Source of the DNA: UBA6022 sp032154105
GTDB lineage: Bacteria; Patescibacteriota; Saccharimonadia; Saccharimonadales; Saccharimonadaceae
DNA length: 64,000 nt
NCBI GenBank assembly: GCA_032154105.1
Contig: JALDYI010000001.1
Location: 62,001-126,000 of the forward strand
Reading direction: 5' to 3'
Below, piece by piece: positions 8,416-16,970 of this stretch (positions are counted from its first letter, which is position 1; every line of letters starts with the position of its first letter). Position numbers and translations under genes: made by a program. The notes below the pieces were generated by a model, which did not search any database, was not told the origin of the DNA, and was given only the letters and a program-made list of their open reading frames with translations.

Positions 8416-9683
8416 GAGATCGTCTCCACGGAGGTCATTTTACTGAGCTCGCGGCGCAGGGCGAGCATGGCGGTGTAGGTGCAATAGATGCGTTTTGGTT
8501 GGTCGGCATGGTTGGAGATGAACATCCGAAGCGCGGCAGTGAGATTGGTGTCGACGTGACCGATTGCCACCTCTTCGTACTGTAGCCGCAGTACCATGTC
8601 ATAAGCACGGATACCACTCACCGCTTGAACGCCTTTTTCTGACAGGCTGTCAAAATTGACATCCCATAGCCATGACATGTCGCGACCGTCGGCGTAGTTG
8701 TCATTGATGGCGATCATCGTGGCGTAATTTTGCACGTTAAATGAACTGAGGCCGAGCCGGAAGCCGCCAGGATTCTTTACGAGTACAAGCTCGAGTGGCC
8801 GGCCGCCAATGGTGAGTGTTTCTCCACGACCAAAAGCCGGCTCAACGGCCGCGAGTGAGGTGACGAGCTTGTCGGTGTCGAGCTTGTCGCCGACAATCTC
8901 TCGCACGAGCGCGAGTGCGGCGGCTGAGTTATAGATATTGTAGACACCTTGAAGCTTGAGTTCAGTAGTGAAGCTTTTGCCGAGCAGGGTAAACTGTGCT
9001 GTGTTTTGCTTGAGGCAGTCGAGGGTGACACTGGCGGTGGGAAGTGTCGTGGCTGCACGCGGCGCACTGTGGAGGTCGTCGTCGTTGGGGAATAGTGCTC
9101 GGGTCGTATCGCTGAGGCCAAAGTAGGTGACATTTTGACGTGTGAGGGCGGTGGCGATACTTGCAACTCGTGGATCCTCTCGGTTGAGGACGACCGTGTC
9201 TGTTGTATGTGTGGCGACATGGGCGAGCAGCTTAACTGTTGTATCGATTTCGCCAAAACGATCGAGCTGGTCGCGCATGACATTAAGAAGCAGGCTATAG
9301 CGCGGTGGAATGGCATTCACGAAATGAACAGCGTGAGCTTCGTCGAGCTCTAGTACGGCGATGTCGGCATCGAGCCTACCTTTTAGGTCAACGTCGCCGA
9401 GTAGGGCGGCGGCGACACCGCGCACGAAGTTACTACCAGTCCGGTTGGTAAATACCTTAAGTCCCTGCCCTTCGAGCAGCTCGACAACCATTTTGGTGGT
9501 AGTCGTTTTACCATTCGTGCCGCTAACGACGACAACGCCGAGAGGTAACTGGGCAAGGGTAGACTTAATGAAGTCTGGATCAATTTTTTCAACAAACAAC
9601 CCAGGAAGAGCCGACCCGCCACCACGAAGGCGCGCGGCGTAGCGGACGGCTTTGCCGAGAAGAGTAGTATACGGCTTTGACAT
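8412..9683 (-). CDS. murT: lipid II isoglutaminyl synthase, Mur-ligase-like subunit MurT
   Basis: 423-aa Mur ligase homologue. P-loop GTNGKTTTTK is at residues 55-64; the central region has DEAHAVHFVNAIPPRYSLLL and MRDQLDRFGEID, typical of MurT, followed by the C-terminal DUF1727 region. MurT activates the alpha-carboxyl of D-Glu with ATP and uses ammonia from GatD. The four-Cys zinc ribbon of S. aureus/S. pneumoniae MurT is not visible; the corresponding stretch has a single Cys. TATAAT at 9690-9695 lies 6 nt before the ATG, so the operon mRNA is probably leaderless. Confidence 0.93.
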   Translation of the reverse strand: MSKPYTTLLGKAVRYAARLRGGGSALPGLFVEKIDPDFIKSTLAQLPLGVVVVSGTNGKTTTTKMVVELLEGQGLKVFTNRTGSNFVRGVAAALLGDVDLKGRLDADIAVLELDEAHAVHFVNAIPPRYSLLLNVMRDQLDRFGEIDTTVKLLAHVATHTTDTVVLNREDPRVASIATALTRQNVTYFGLSDTTRALFPNDDDLHSAPRAATTLPTASVTLDCLKQNTAQFTLLGKSFTTELKLQGVYNIYNSAAALALVREIVGDKLDTDKLVTSLAAVEPAFGRGETLTIGGRPLELVLVKNPGGFRLGLSSFNVQNYATMIAINDNYADGRDMSWLWDVNFDSLSEKGVQAVSGIRAYDMVLRLQYEEVAIGHVDTNLTAALRMFISNHADQPKRIYCTYTAMLALRRELSKMTSVETIS

Positions 9684-9728
9684 GTAACTATTATAGCCTA
9701 ATTATTAGTGGTAGGGTACAATAAGGTT

Positions 9729-10115
9729 ATGTTTCTCGTGGGTATTCTTTCTTGGTGGTATGGTGATGGCTGGAAGCAGCGCGCGGGCTTGATTCGCGAG
9801 CGGTTGGCGCGCACGCTTGATTTTTTCTCAATCAGTCTTCTTGTGCAGACGTTATTCTCGCCGTTCAGACAGATCTCGGCTGGCAAAATGTCCGGACCGA
9901 TCGGTGTTCAGGTACGAGCATTTTTCGACCGCTTAACATCGCGGATTATCGGTGCTATGGTTCGAACGTTTATGATTGCAGCTGGCATTGTGGTGATTGC
10001 CCTTCACATTGCTTGGGGGTTGATCGTACTGGCAGGATGGGCGCTCGTGCCGCTATTGCCGATCGCAGGTATCTTGATGTTTAGTATCGGATGGGCGCCA
10101 ATATGGACAGCGTAA
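9729..10115 (+). CDS. hypothetical membrane protein
   Basis: 128-aa protein: an amphipathic N-terminus (WWYGDGWKQRAGLIRERLARTLDFFSI) followed by two or three hydrophobic helices in the C-terminal half. I know no named family. Start 9729 is preferred to 9708 because TACAAT at 9717-9722 looks like the -10 box and would lie inside a longer ORF; the gap of 6 nt suggests a leaderless mRNA. It overlaps the downstream Clp-type ATPase gene by 25 nt, so the two are coupled and may act together at the membrane. Confidence 0.75.
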   Translation: MFLVGILSWWYGDGWKQRAGLIRERLARTLDFFSISLLVQTLFSPFRQISAGKMSGPIGVQVRAFFDRLTSRIIGAMVRTFMIAAGIVVIALHIAWGLIVLAGWALVPLLPIAGILMFSIGWAPIWTA

Positions 10116-12535
10116 CTCTAAATCGGCAGAGTATGCGTGCGCAAAAGGCACGCGTCGGTGAAGGTATTGCTAAGTGGCGTCTACTTATTGTAGCAACAGT
10201 ATATATCCTTCTTTTTGCAGCGCTCATATTTATTGTCATTGCCCAGCCTGTCGGGTGGTTGCTGCTTGGCCTCTCGGCCGTGCCTATTATTGTGCTCGAA
10301 TGGTGGAAGGGTGACGTTCATCATTTAAGGCCTGTCGCTTCTTCATCGATTGACGGGATCTTGGCAGGTGACATACTCGGCAAGTTGCCAAAAAATGCTT
10401 CGCCGCGTGATCTTGCAGCTATTGTGAGTCGAGTGCCAAGTGGTCAGTTCTTTGCGGCTCGTTTTGGTATTGGCGCCCGTTTTTTACAAGAAATCTCTTC
10501 CGATAAAGTAGCGGACAGCGAGGCTATTTGGCGTGAGGCTATGGCGCTTAGGGAGCAAGTGGATGCCAAGCAGATAAGTGGCGGTATATTGCTTGTCGCT
10601 CTTGTGCGCTCGTTTGAACAGCATGAAATGGTACTGGCTCATCTCCAGCTGGGTGTAGACGATCTTATTGCGGGCGTGAAATGGCATGAGCATATCCATG
10701 ACCTCATCCGTCAATCTCGGAAGCCACGTCGAACTGGCGGCGTGGCGCGCGACTGGTCATTTGGCTATATCCCACTTCTATCTCGCTATGGGCAGAATAT
10801 TAGTGAGCAAATGAGCGGCGGCGGAGCACTTCGGGTTGAGCTCGAGGCACATGGGCAGGCGCTCGACCAACTTATTGCGACATTTTCCGGTGCTGGTAGG
10901 CAGAATGCCACACTGGTCGGGCCAGCAGGAGTTGGCAAGACAACGATTGTTCATGCTTTTGCCGAACGATTGCTCGATGCCGCGTCTTCGCTCCCTTCAA
11001 ATCTAAAGTTTCGACAGGTGATAATGCTTGACGCCTCATCATTGATCGCGGCCGCACCTGGGCGAGGCGAGCTGGAGCAGCTTGTTATGCGCATCCTGGG
11101 CGAAGCGTATAGTGCGAAGAATGTCATTCTTTGTCTCGACAACGCTCAGCTCTTTTTTGAGGAGGGCGTCGGATCGGTCGATCTTAGTAATGTGCTGCTA
11201 CCTATACTTGAGGCGGGACAACTGCGAATTGTCTTAACGATGGACGAGCAACGATTCTTGCAAATCGGCCAGCGCAATTCGGCGCTTGTAAACGCACTTA
11301 ATCGTATTTCAATCGCTAGTGCAACCGAGCGCGAAACACTGGCTGTACTCCAAGACCAGCTAATTGTTTTAGAGTTTCAGTATCACGTGACATTTATGTA
11401 CCAAGCGCTCGAAGAAGCGTACCGATTGAGCGAGCGCTACGTGCATGATCTTGCGATGCCGGGAAGGGCTATGAAGTTACTAGAGTCGGCGGCGTCGCAT
11501 GCCGAAGATGGGCTTATTACGGCACATTCCGTGCAGCAAGCAATTGAGCAGACGATGGATATAAAAGTTGGTGTCGCAAACACCGATGATGAGCGCGAGA
11601 AACTGCTCAATCTCGAAGACCTCATTCATAAACGTATGATCAATCAAACGCGTGCTGTTCAGGTGGTAAGTGACGCCCTTCGTCGTGCTCGTGCGGGTGT
11701 GCGCAACCAAAATCGACCGATTGGCACATTCCTTTTCCTTGGTCCAACGGGTGTCGGTAAGACCGAGCTCGCCAAGGCGCTCGCTGATGTGTATTTTGGC
11801 GGCGAAAGGCGGATTATCCGGTTAGATCTTAACGAATATGTACGGGCCGAAGACGTATCGCGCTTGATTGCCGATGGCGCCGATGACCCAAATAGCTTGA
11901 CTGCCCAGGCGATGAAGCAGCCATTTAGTGTGGTGTTGCTCGATGAGATCGAAAAAGCGCACCCCCAAGTACTCACGACACTTCTGCAGCTACTCGACGA
12001 GGGTATTTTGCGTGACATAAAAAACCGTGAAGTAAGCTTCCGGGATGCGATCGTGATCGCAACGAGTAATGCTGGAGCCGACCGTATCCGCGAATACATT
12101 GAGCGCGGGTATCAGCTGGAGCAATTTGAAAAACAGTTTGTTGATGAACTCATTAATACTAATCAGTTCCGCCCGGAGTTTTTGAATCGTTTTGATGAAA
12201 TTGTCACCTTCCGCCCGCTGGGCAAGGATGAGCTAGTGCAGGTCGTCGACCTCATTCTTGCCGGCATCAATAAGACGCTGGCTCTTCAAAAACTTACTGT
12301 CGTGGTCGAGGAAGACGCTAAGCTCTTTTTGGTAGAGGCGGGCTACGACCCTCGGCTTGGTGCTCGTCCTATGCGGCGCGTGGTGCAACGGGCGGTTGAA
12401 AATACGGTTGCGAAACAGGTGCTCAGCGGTAGTGCATTGCCGGGAAGTACGATTACAATAACGCTCGATCAAGTCCAGCAAATAATTGGCAGCGAGGTTG
12501 CTGCCAATCAATTAGTGTCACCAACTGGTGAATAG
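10091..12535 (+). CDS. membrane-anchored Clp-type AAA+ ATPase
   Basis: 814-aa double-ring Clp ATPase with two N-terminal membrane helices (about residues 30-70), a Clp-N-like region (85-210), then two AAA+ modules. D1 has Walker A GPAGVGKT (277-284), but its Walker B reads ILCLDNAQ, with Asn in place of the catalytic Glu, so D1 is probably a weak or inactive ATPase. D2 is intact: GPTGVGKT (551-558), VVLLDEIEKAHP (614-625) and the C-terminal ClpB-small domain with GARPMRR. It likely unfolds membrane or envelope proteins. No ClpP gene is in the window. Met5 is an alternative start. Confidence 0.88.
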   Translation: MGANMDSVTLNRQSMRAQKARVGEGIAKWRLLIVATVYILLFAALIFIVIAQPVGWLLLGLSAVPIIVLEWWKGDVHHLRPVASSSIDGILAGDILGKLPKNASPRDLAAIVSRVPSGQFFAARFGIGARFLQEISSDKVADSEAIWREAMALREQVDAKQISGGILLVALVRSFEQHEMVLAHLQLGVDDLIAGVKWHEHIHDLIRQSRKPRRTGGVARDWSFGYIPLLSRYGQNISEQMSGGGALRVELEAHGQALDQLIATFSGAGRQNATLVGPAGVGKTTIVHAFAERLLDAASSLPSNLKFRQVIMLDASSLIAAAPGRGELEQLVMRILGEAYSAKNVILCLDNAQLFFEEGVGSVDLSNVLLPILEAGQLRIVLTMDEQRFLQIGQRNSALVNALNRISIASATERETLAVLQDQLIVLEFQYHVTFMYQALEEAYRLSERYVHDLAMPGRAMKLLESAASHAEDGLITAHSVQQAIEQTMDIKVGVANTDDEREKLLNLEDLIHKRMINQTRAVQVVSDALRRARAGVRNQNRPIGTFLFLGPTGVGKTELAKALADVYFGGERRIIRLDLNEYVRAEDVSRLIADGADDPNSLTAQAMKQPFSVVLLDEIEKAHPQVLTTLLQLLDEGILRDIKNREVSFRDAIVIATSNAGADRIREYIERGYQLEQFEKQFVDELINTNQFRPEFLNRFDEIVTFRPLGKDELVQVVDLILAGINKTLALQKLTVVVEEDAKLFLVEAGYDPRLGARPMRRVVQRAVENTVAKQVLSGSALPGSTITITLDQVQQIIGSEVAANQLVSPTGE

Positions 12536-12536
12536 A

Positions 12537-12926
12537 TTACTGGTTTGAAGCGGGCTTCTTTTTACCGATAGGTCCAAGGTGGGTGTGGTGGAATCCTTCA
12601 GCGTGCTTTAGGCCATGGCCGAATGCGCGGTCAATAAGAATATGGAAGAGCCAGATGAGTGCGGCGAAAAGCAGTGGTTGGCTGTCGGTGCCGATGTAAA
12701 GCGCAACCAAAATGACTGGTCCAATGAGGCTATGGCCAATGTTATAAATCACGGCGCCAACTCGTGAGTTGATGAGGTAGCCAGCCATTGTTACGTCTGG
12801 AGTCAAGAAGAGAATTGGCAGCCACCACCAGTCGAAATTTCCTACGACAATGTAAAAAATGGCCACTAAGATTGCCGCGATGAGGTATTCGGAACTAACG
12901 AGTTGTTTCATGAAAGTATTTTGCAT
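12537..12926 (-). CDS. DUF4260 family membrane protein
   Basis: 129-aa protein with four hydrophobic segments and the DUF4260 pattern LFLTPDVTMAGYLINSRVGAVIYN...HSLIGP and a final HILIDRAFGHGLKH. Function unknown. TATACT on the minus strand (12934-12939) lies 7 nt before this ATG, supporting a leaderless start here over Met6. Its stop is 1 bp from the convergent Clp-type gene. Confidence 0.8.
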   Translation of the reverse strand: MQNTFMKQLVSSEYLIAAILVAIFYIVVGNFDWWWLPILFLTPDVTMAGYLINSRVGAVIYNIGHSLIGPVILVALYIGTDSQPLLFAALIWLFHILIDRAFGHGLKHAEGFHHTHLGPIGKKKPASNQ

Positions 12927-13075
12927 ATGTTTAAGTATAGCAAACTGCTCGCCAGGAAGGCTATATGCCCTGAATCTTACGTAATTGTATTTTGAACTTA
13001 CTCGACAGCCGCGGGCAGTGTGGGTGGATTGCGGCTACCAGCTTATGTATCTTGGATGTGAGTGTGGCGCGTATT

Positions 13076-13465
13076 CTATCCTAGCAAGCGTTCAACTCGC
13101 TTTTTGAGTATCTCGTATCTTTTTTGTGTAGACGCGTCGGCAAGTCGCTTCTCGCGGATCGATGTAGAGCCGCTTAACTGGACGGACTTAACGCGCATAT
13201 TTACAGGATGTCTATATTGAGATGCGGTTGTGTCGATGATAGTACCATCATCAAGTCTATTTACGTAATGTGTTTCATGGAGTGTCCCTTCGTCGATGGA
13301 GTAGGGGAGTAACTCTCCACCGAAGTAATCTTGAACAACCAAGCTTGAAATAACGCATTGTCCACGTGCCTTATTTCCTTGGCTCCATTCTTCGGCGCTA
13401 TATGCAGTATCGGCACTCCATGACGCCTGTAGCGCTTCGGACAGTTCTTGGAGAGTTAGTTTCAT
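13076..13465 (-). CDS. YunG-like protein
   Basis: 129-aa cytoplasmic protein resembling the B. subtilis YunG family: an N-terminal LxASWSxDTAY segment, then KARGQCVISSLVVQDYFGGELL and THYVNRLDDGTIIDTTASQ. The Cys in RGQC and the following His and Asp resemble a cysteine-protease-like fold, but no activity is established for the family. Single gene; a hairpin with AGCCGC/GCGGCT arms follows at about 13008-13036 without a clear T-run. Confidence 0.75.
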   Translation of the reverse strand: MKLTLQELSEALQASWSADTAYSAEEWSQGNKARGQCVISSLVVQDYFGGELLPYSIDEGTLHETHYVNRLDDGTIIDTTASQYRHPVNMRVKSVQLSGSTSIREKRLADASTQKRYEILKKRVERLLG

Positions 13466-13584
13466 AGCTTAATAATAGCAAAGAAAAGGACCTTACCTTT
13501 AAGTTCTTTTGCGGCGCGTATGTTTGATACAGCGATGTCAGTGAAGTTAGAATGAAAATTACCTAGATATGCTATTGTTTATAA

Positions 13585-14298
13585 ATGAAACTTAAACATT
13601 TTCTCTTGACTCGTGTACGCCTGACGCAATATCTTTTTTTCTTTGCGATTATTTTCTTTATCATCTCCTTATTCCTGCCCAAGATTGAACTGCAGGGTGC
13701 TGCGCTCACGCTCTTTTCTGTAAACTCGTTCTTGTATGGTTTTTACATCTCGCCGATTATCAATGCGCAGCGCGTGCGTATCGATCAACTGCACCGCCTG
13801 GTTGTTATTGAAGTTAATAAACTTGAAGAATTATTACAGTACTCACGCCGTATGGAGCCAGAGTTTCACGAGGCGATAAACACTGCAATTCAGACATACA
13901 GTAAGGTGGCAGCTAAGGGCGGGGCAGACGTTGGTAAGTCGGAATTTGAATCCCTTGTTTCTATTATCGTTGGCTATAAAGGCGACGTAAAAGATCCGCA
14001 CAAAGAAATGTTGAAATCGGTATTTATGGCCCAGCAGAACCGTGCAGAAATTAAATTGCTCGTCGACGGCAGGGTGTTTAGCAACGAATGGATTGTCATG
14101 ACAATTCTCTTTGCTATTACAATCGCATTTATTCTATTTACGCGACTACCGGAGATAGCATTCCTTCAGGTGATACCCGCGATTCTTTGCGCCGGCCTCT
14201 CCATGCTCATTGTCATTTTGATAAAGATGAGTACCTTGACTCATAAGAGGGCTAAGACTATCTGGACACCTCTTGAAAAGCTTGATTCTCGTATCTAG
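13585..14298 (+). CDS. hypothetical membrane protein with central coiled region
   Basis: 237-aa protein with two N-terminal hydrophobic helices (about 16-32 and 38-58), a soluble charged middle (60-165), and two C-terminal helices (170-190 and 195-217). No family recognised. TATTGT 6 nt before the ATG suggests a leaderless mRNA. It stands alone between a YunG-like gene and the DUF1772/MarR group. Confidence 0.7.
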   Translation: MKLKHFLLTRVRLTQYLFFFAIIFFIISLFLPKIELQGAALTLFSVNSFLYGFYISPIINAQRVRIDQLHRLVVIEVNKLEELLQYSRRMEPEFHEAINTAIQTYSKVAAKGGADVGKSEFESLVSIIVGYKGDVKDPHKEMLKSVFMAQQNRAEIKLLVDGRVFSNEWIVMTILFAITIAFILFTRLPEIAFLQVIPAILCAGLSMLIVILIKMSTLTHKRAKTIWTPLEKLDSRI

Positions 14299-14339
14299 TC
14301 TTTAAGTTAATTCAAACTTATTCAGTATTATAATGATGT

Positions 14340-14843
14340 CTATTTTTGATTCCGAGATTTAGACTTAGCTACTGCGATGGATGCGCTGACTATTGCTGCT
14401 AGTGATGCAATTGTACGGACAGTATTCCAGCCATTCCAGGAGCGAGCATAGTTTTGCCTGACTCTAGCGGCTTGAGCGGGGAGGGTAGTCTGAACGTGGA
14501 ACTTGTCGAGTTTTTCATTAAGCGGTACATTTGCGGCGATTGTTGTGCCGAATGTGCCAACTGTATATAGGGCCGCCGCCGCTGTAAGCCACCGCAAGGG
14601 ATTTTTTGGCATACTTTTACGGTGAAAAATAATAGCAAGTGGAAGAGTGACGGCTGCTCCGAAGAATGCCGAGAAGAAAAATGGATTTTGTATTTTTCTG
14701 TTAATTTTTTGCATTTTAAGGATATACTCTTTGTCCGACAACTTACGGAATGCAGGATTGATAGCGACTGCGAATGTCAAGAAGACTCCAGCTGTCAAGG
14801 CCGTTGTTGTAACCGCGGCGCCTAATATAATTTTTTTTAACAT
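14340..14843 (-). CDS. DUF1772 family membrane protein
   Basis: 167-aa four-helix membrane protein of the DUF1772/anthrone-oxygenase-like family, shown by AANVPLNEKLDKF and the late WNGWNTVRTIASLAA motif. Family members in bacteria lack a confirmed function. Its ATG overlaps the TAA of the upstream MarR gene (TAATG), so it is translated by coupling. A second DUF1772 gene lies on the other side of MarR (15355-15843). Confidence 0.82.
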   Translation of the reverse strand: MLKKIILGAAVTTTALTAGVFLTFAVAINPAFRKLSDKEYILKMQKINRKIQNPFFFSAFFGAAVTLPLAIIFHRKSMPKNPLRWLTAAAALYTVGTFGTTIAANVPLNEKLDKFHVQTTLPAQAARVRQNYARSWNGWNTVRTIASLAAIVSASIAVAKSKSRNQK

Positions 14844-15277
14844 TATAAATCTCCTTTGCGTTTTTGTATCATTGCTTCAATTAAGAGCTCGGTTTCGTTT
14901 CCATACGTGTCTTCGTCTACGCGAACAGATGTGGCTACCTGGCTAAAGCATGCATCAAGGACGGCCATGGCTCTTTTTGCCATTTCCTCACCCTTTTTCG
15001 TAATTGAGACGAGTCGTCGCCGTCCATGACTAGGGTCGTGCACTACCGTCACGTGGCCATCCTTACTTAGTTCGACTACCATTTTGCTTACGGCCGGGTC
15101 ACTATAGCCGAGTGCTTCGGCAAGCATATGTTGGGTGTGATATTTGTCTTGCTGAAGCGTTAATAGGAAATAGAAGCGGCTATACGAAATGTTAAGCTCA
15201 GCTCGCAGGACATTATCGGCTACTTTATCCATTTCAATTGCAAGTCTATGTATCTTGAAGGAGTTTGATGAGTTCAT
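14843..15277 (-). CDS. MarR-family transcriptional regulator
   Basis: 144-aa winged-helix regulator. The recognition region AEALGYSDPAVSKMVVELSKDG and wing DPSHGRRRLVSITKKG are typical of MarR. It forms an operon with the DUF1772 gene at 14340 and is divergent from a second DUF1772 gene at 15355. A near-perfect 28-bp palindrome lies in the 77-bp shared intergenic region and is the obvious operator, so it probably represses both transcripts until a ligand binds (inference). Confidence 0.9.
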   Translation of the reverse strand: MNSSNSFKIHRLAIEMDKVADNVLRAELNISYSRFYFLLTLQQDKYHTQHMLAEALGYSDPAVSKMVVELSKDGHVTVVHDPSHGRRRLVSITKKGEEMAKRAMAVLDACFSQVATSVRVDEDTYGNETELLIEAMIQKRKGDL

Positions 15278-15295
15278 TGGTGCCTACGCGTTAAT

Positions 15296-15323
15296 GTTAA
15301 TGTGTTAATATTAATACATTAAC
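15296..15323. promoter_or_regulatory. MarR operator palindrome
   Basis: 28-bp inverted repeat centred on TTAATATTAA, with outer arms GTTAATGT and ACATTAAC and one mismatched pair. It sits between the divergent marR and DUF1772 genes, with further TTAA repeats adjoining on the marR side. Confidence 0.75.
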
Positions 15324-15354
15324 AATTCTTAAGCAACTAGCAAAAGGAAAGAAT

Positions 15355-15843
15355 ATGTCACTACCCATCATTTTAATCGTTCATGCTTTATTAATATTAT
15401 TTATCTCCGGCATACTATATGGATTTTCGGATTTCATTATGCGAGCTCTGAATAAGTTACCCGCGCAGAGTGCTATCGATGCAATGAATTGTATCAATGT
15501 TTCTGTTTATAAATCTGTTTTTATGGTTCTATTTATGTCACTCGCTCCTATCTCTATCGGAATTGCGATTTTTTCTGTAATCACTCTAGGATGGAGTGGG
15601 GCTGGAATTATTATCGCTGCAGCTAGTTGCTATATAGTTGGCATGTTCATGATGACCGGTATGGGAAATGTGCCTTTGAATGAGAAATTGAAGAGTTTTT
15701 CGGCCAATACGTACGGTAGTAGTAAGCATGCATGGGATCAATACTATGTAAAGTGGACTAGGCTGAATACGCTCAGGAGTGTATTTGGCTTACTGAGTAG
15801 CGTAGGCTTTATTGTAGCGGCTTTTGGATTGGCGACGCACTAG
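15355..15843 (+). CDS. DUF1772 family membrane protein
   Basis: 162-aa four-helix membrane protein, distant paralogue of the product of 14340-14843: it shares GNVPLNEKLKSF and a late WTRLNTLRSVFGLLS motif. SD AAAGGAAAG precedes the ATG. Divergent from marR across the palindrome at 15296-15323, so probably controlled by it. Confidence 0.82.
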   Translation: MSLPIILIVHALLILFISGILYGFSDFIMRALNKLPAQSAIDAMNCINVSVYKSVFMVLFMSLAPISIGIAIFSVITLGWSGAGIIIAAASCYIVGMFMMTGMGNVPLNEKLKSFSANTYGSSKHAWDQYYVKWTRLNTLRSVFGLLSSVGFIVAAFGLATH

Positions 15844-15952
15844 CTGCCATTTACGCTAAAGGTTGAAAATCTATACTTTTAAATCTGTTTTTATGGTACA
15901 ACGTAATGCGCGAAGTTAGAACCATTTTGTTTAGTGTGACATAATGAGTTGA

Positions 15953-16447
15953 ATGAAAATAATGATATTTGGTGATACTGCCAGTGGAAAAAGTACATTT
16001 GCTGAAACGCTGTCTAAGTCTAATAAGTTATCGGTTACGCATCTTGATATATTGATGGATCAGGTTGGTCGGAATGAACGGAAGAGTATTGGCGATATTA
16101 TTAAAATGGAAGCTTCAAAACAAGATTGGATAATAGAAGGAAATGCTTTTACAAAAGATAAAAGCTACAGGATTGAGCAAGCTGATCTCATCTATGTATT
16201 TGACTTTAATCGTTTTGTGACATTGGCGAATCATGTCAAAAGGTACATAAATTTACGTAGAGGAAAAGAATCACGTAAGGGTAGCGAAAATACCAATTTA
16301 AATCTGAAATATTTTATCCCTTATATATTAATCAAGTTTCCCCCGCGGAAAAAAGTAGCATTATCAATCGCACGCAAACAGTCAAAAGAAGTAATTATTT
16401 TTAAAAATTATAGGGACGTGAAGAACTATTTGCAATTGGTGCGTTAA
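15953..16447 (+). CDS. P-loop kinase-like protein (topology-modulation/FlaR type)
   Basis: 164-aa P-loop NTPase with Walker A GDTASGKST at residues 7-15, HLDILMD (the Asp likely contacts the phosphate acceptor), and WIIEGNAF, all features of the adenylate-kinase-like DNA topology modulation/FlaR group. Substrate unknown. A CATAAT box lies 7 nt before the ATG, so it is probably leaderless. It is the last gene before the tRNA-Arg-associated island and has an A+T-rich 3' half. Confidence 0.8.
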   Translation: MKIMIFGDTASGKSTFAETLSKSNKLSVTHLDILMDQVGRNERKSIGDIIKMEASKQDWIIEGNAFTKDKSYRIEQADLIYVFDFNRFVTLANHVKRYINLRRGKESRKGSENTNLNLKYFIPYILIKFPPRKKVALSIARKQSKEVIIFKNYRDVKNYLQLVR

Positions 16448-16476
16448 TTTGCAAAAAAATGCACAGCACTTGTGCT

Positions 16477-16550
16477 TGGTACCCCGAGCTGGATTCGAAC
16501 CAGCGACCTTAGGCTTAAAAGTCTTGCTTTTTCTACTATACCACGCACTA
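16477..16550 (-). pseudogene. pseudo-tRNA / duplicated tRNA-Arg 3' end (att-like)
   Basis: Positions 16477-16523 match the 3' 47 nt of tRNA-Arg(TCT) at 19298-19344 with two mismatches, same orientation, including T-arm, acceptor strand and CCA. The 5' half has no acceptor complement and a poor D-arm, so it cannot be a functional tRNA. It looks like the distal attachment site of an element integrated at tRNA-Arg, or a decayed tRNA duplication. Confidence 0.75.
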
Positions 16551-16558
16551 TGATCGAT

Positions 16559-16580
16559 GTGTATGTGTATGTGTATGTGT
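16559..16580. repeat. GTGTAT hexamer repeat
   Basis: Tandem GTGTAT units, about 3.7 copies, just inside the pseudo-tRNA. A simple-sequence repeat with no visible coding role. Confidence 0.6.
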
Positions 16581-16693
16581 TTGCTCGTGTGCGACATAGA
16601 AGGTAAATGATCGGTGCTGTTGCCGTCATTTGTAGCCGTTAATAAAATTATCCCTGAAATTAAATATTGTTTGGGCAGAATTGGGTACTGTAG

Positions 16694-16880
16694 GCACCTT
16701 CATGTAGGGTGCTCTCAGGTTTACTGAGATGAATGTGTTCTACCTCCGGGATCACTTGGCGCCATCGGCCCGACCTCGCAAAAACTAGTATCGAGTATGT
16801 GACTATGATTAGTTTAGAATAAACTTACTTTATTCTGAAGATAAAGTATAGTAATCTTATTAAGTCGGATCAACATCCGA
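16694..16880 (+). promoter_or_regulatory. hairpin-rich leader of the SGNH esterase gene
   Basis: Noncoding stretch with several short perfect hairpins: GCACC/GGTGC (16694-16712), CTCAG/CTGAG (16714-16728), AGAATAAA/TTTATTCT (16816-16836) and TCGGAT/ATCCGA (16865-16880). No obvious riboswitch core. It precedes the gene at 16971. Confidence 0.4.
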
Positions 16881-16970
16881 TGCTCTTTTATGTTTTCATT
16901 TTGAGTGGCGTTTTATTGGATACGTCGTTCTTCTGGTTAAGAGCTTCTCCTTCGGTTTAAGACAGGGATC

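Noticed and set aside
12940..13075. RNA gene in the 149-bp gap before the YunG-like gene
   Set aside because: Only one loose hairpin (AGCCGC/GCGGCT) and no promoter or T-run; nothing to support an RNA.
16477..16550. A functional tRNA (anticodon-like TTT) on the minus strand
   Set aside because: The T-arm, acceptor 3' strand and CCA are intact but no complementary 5' acceptor strand or proper D-arm exists; it is a partial copy of tRNA-Arg.
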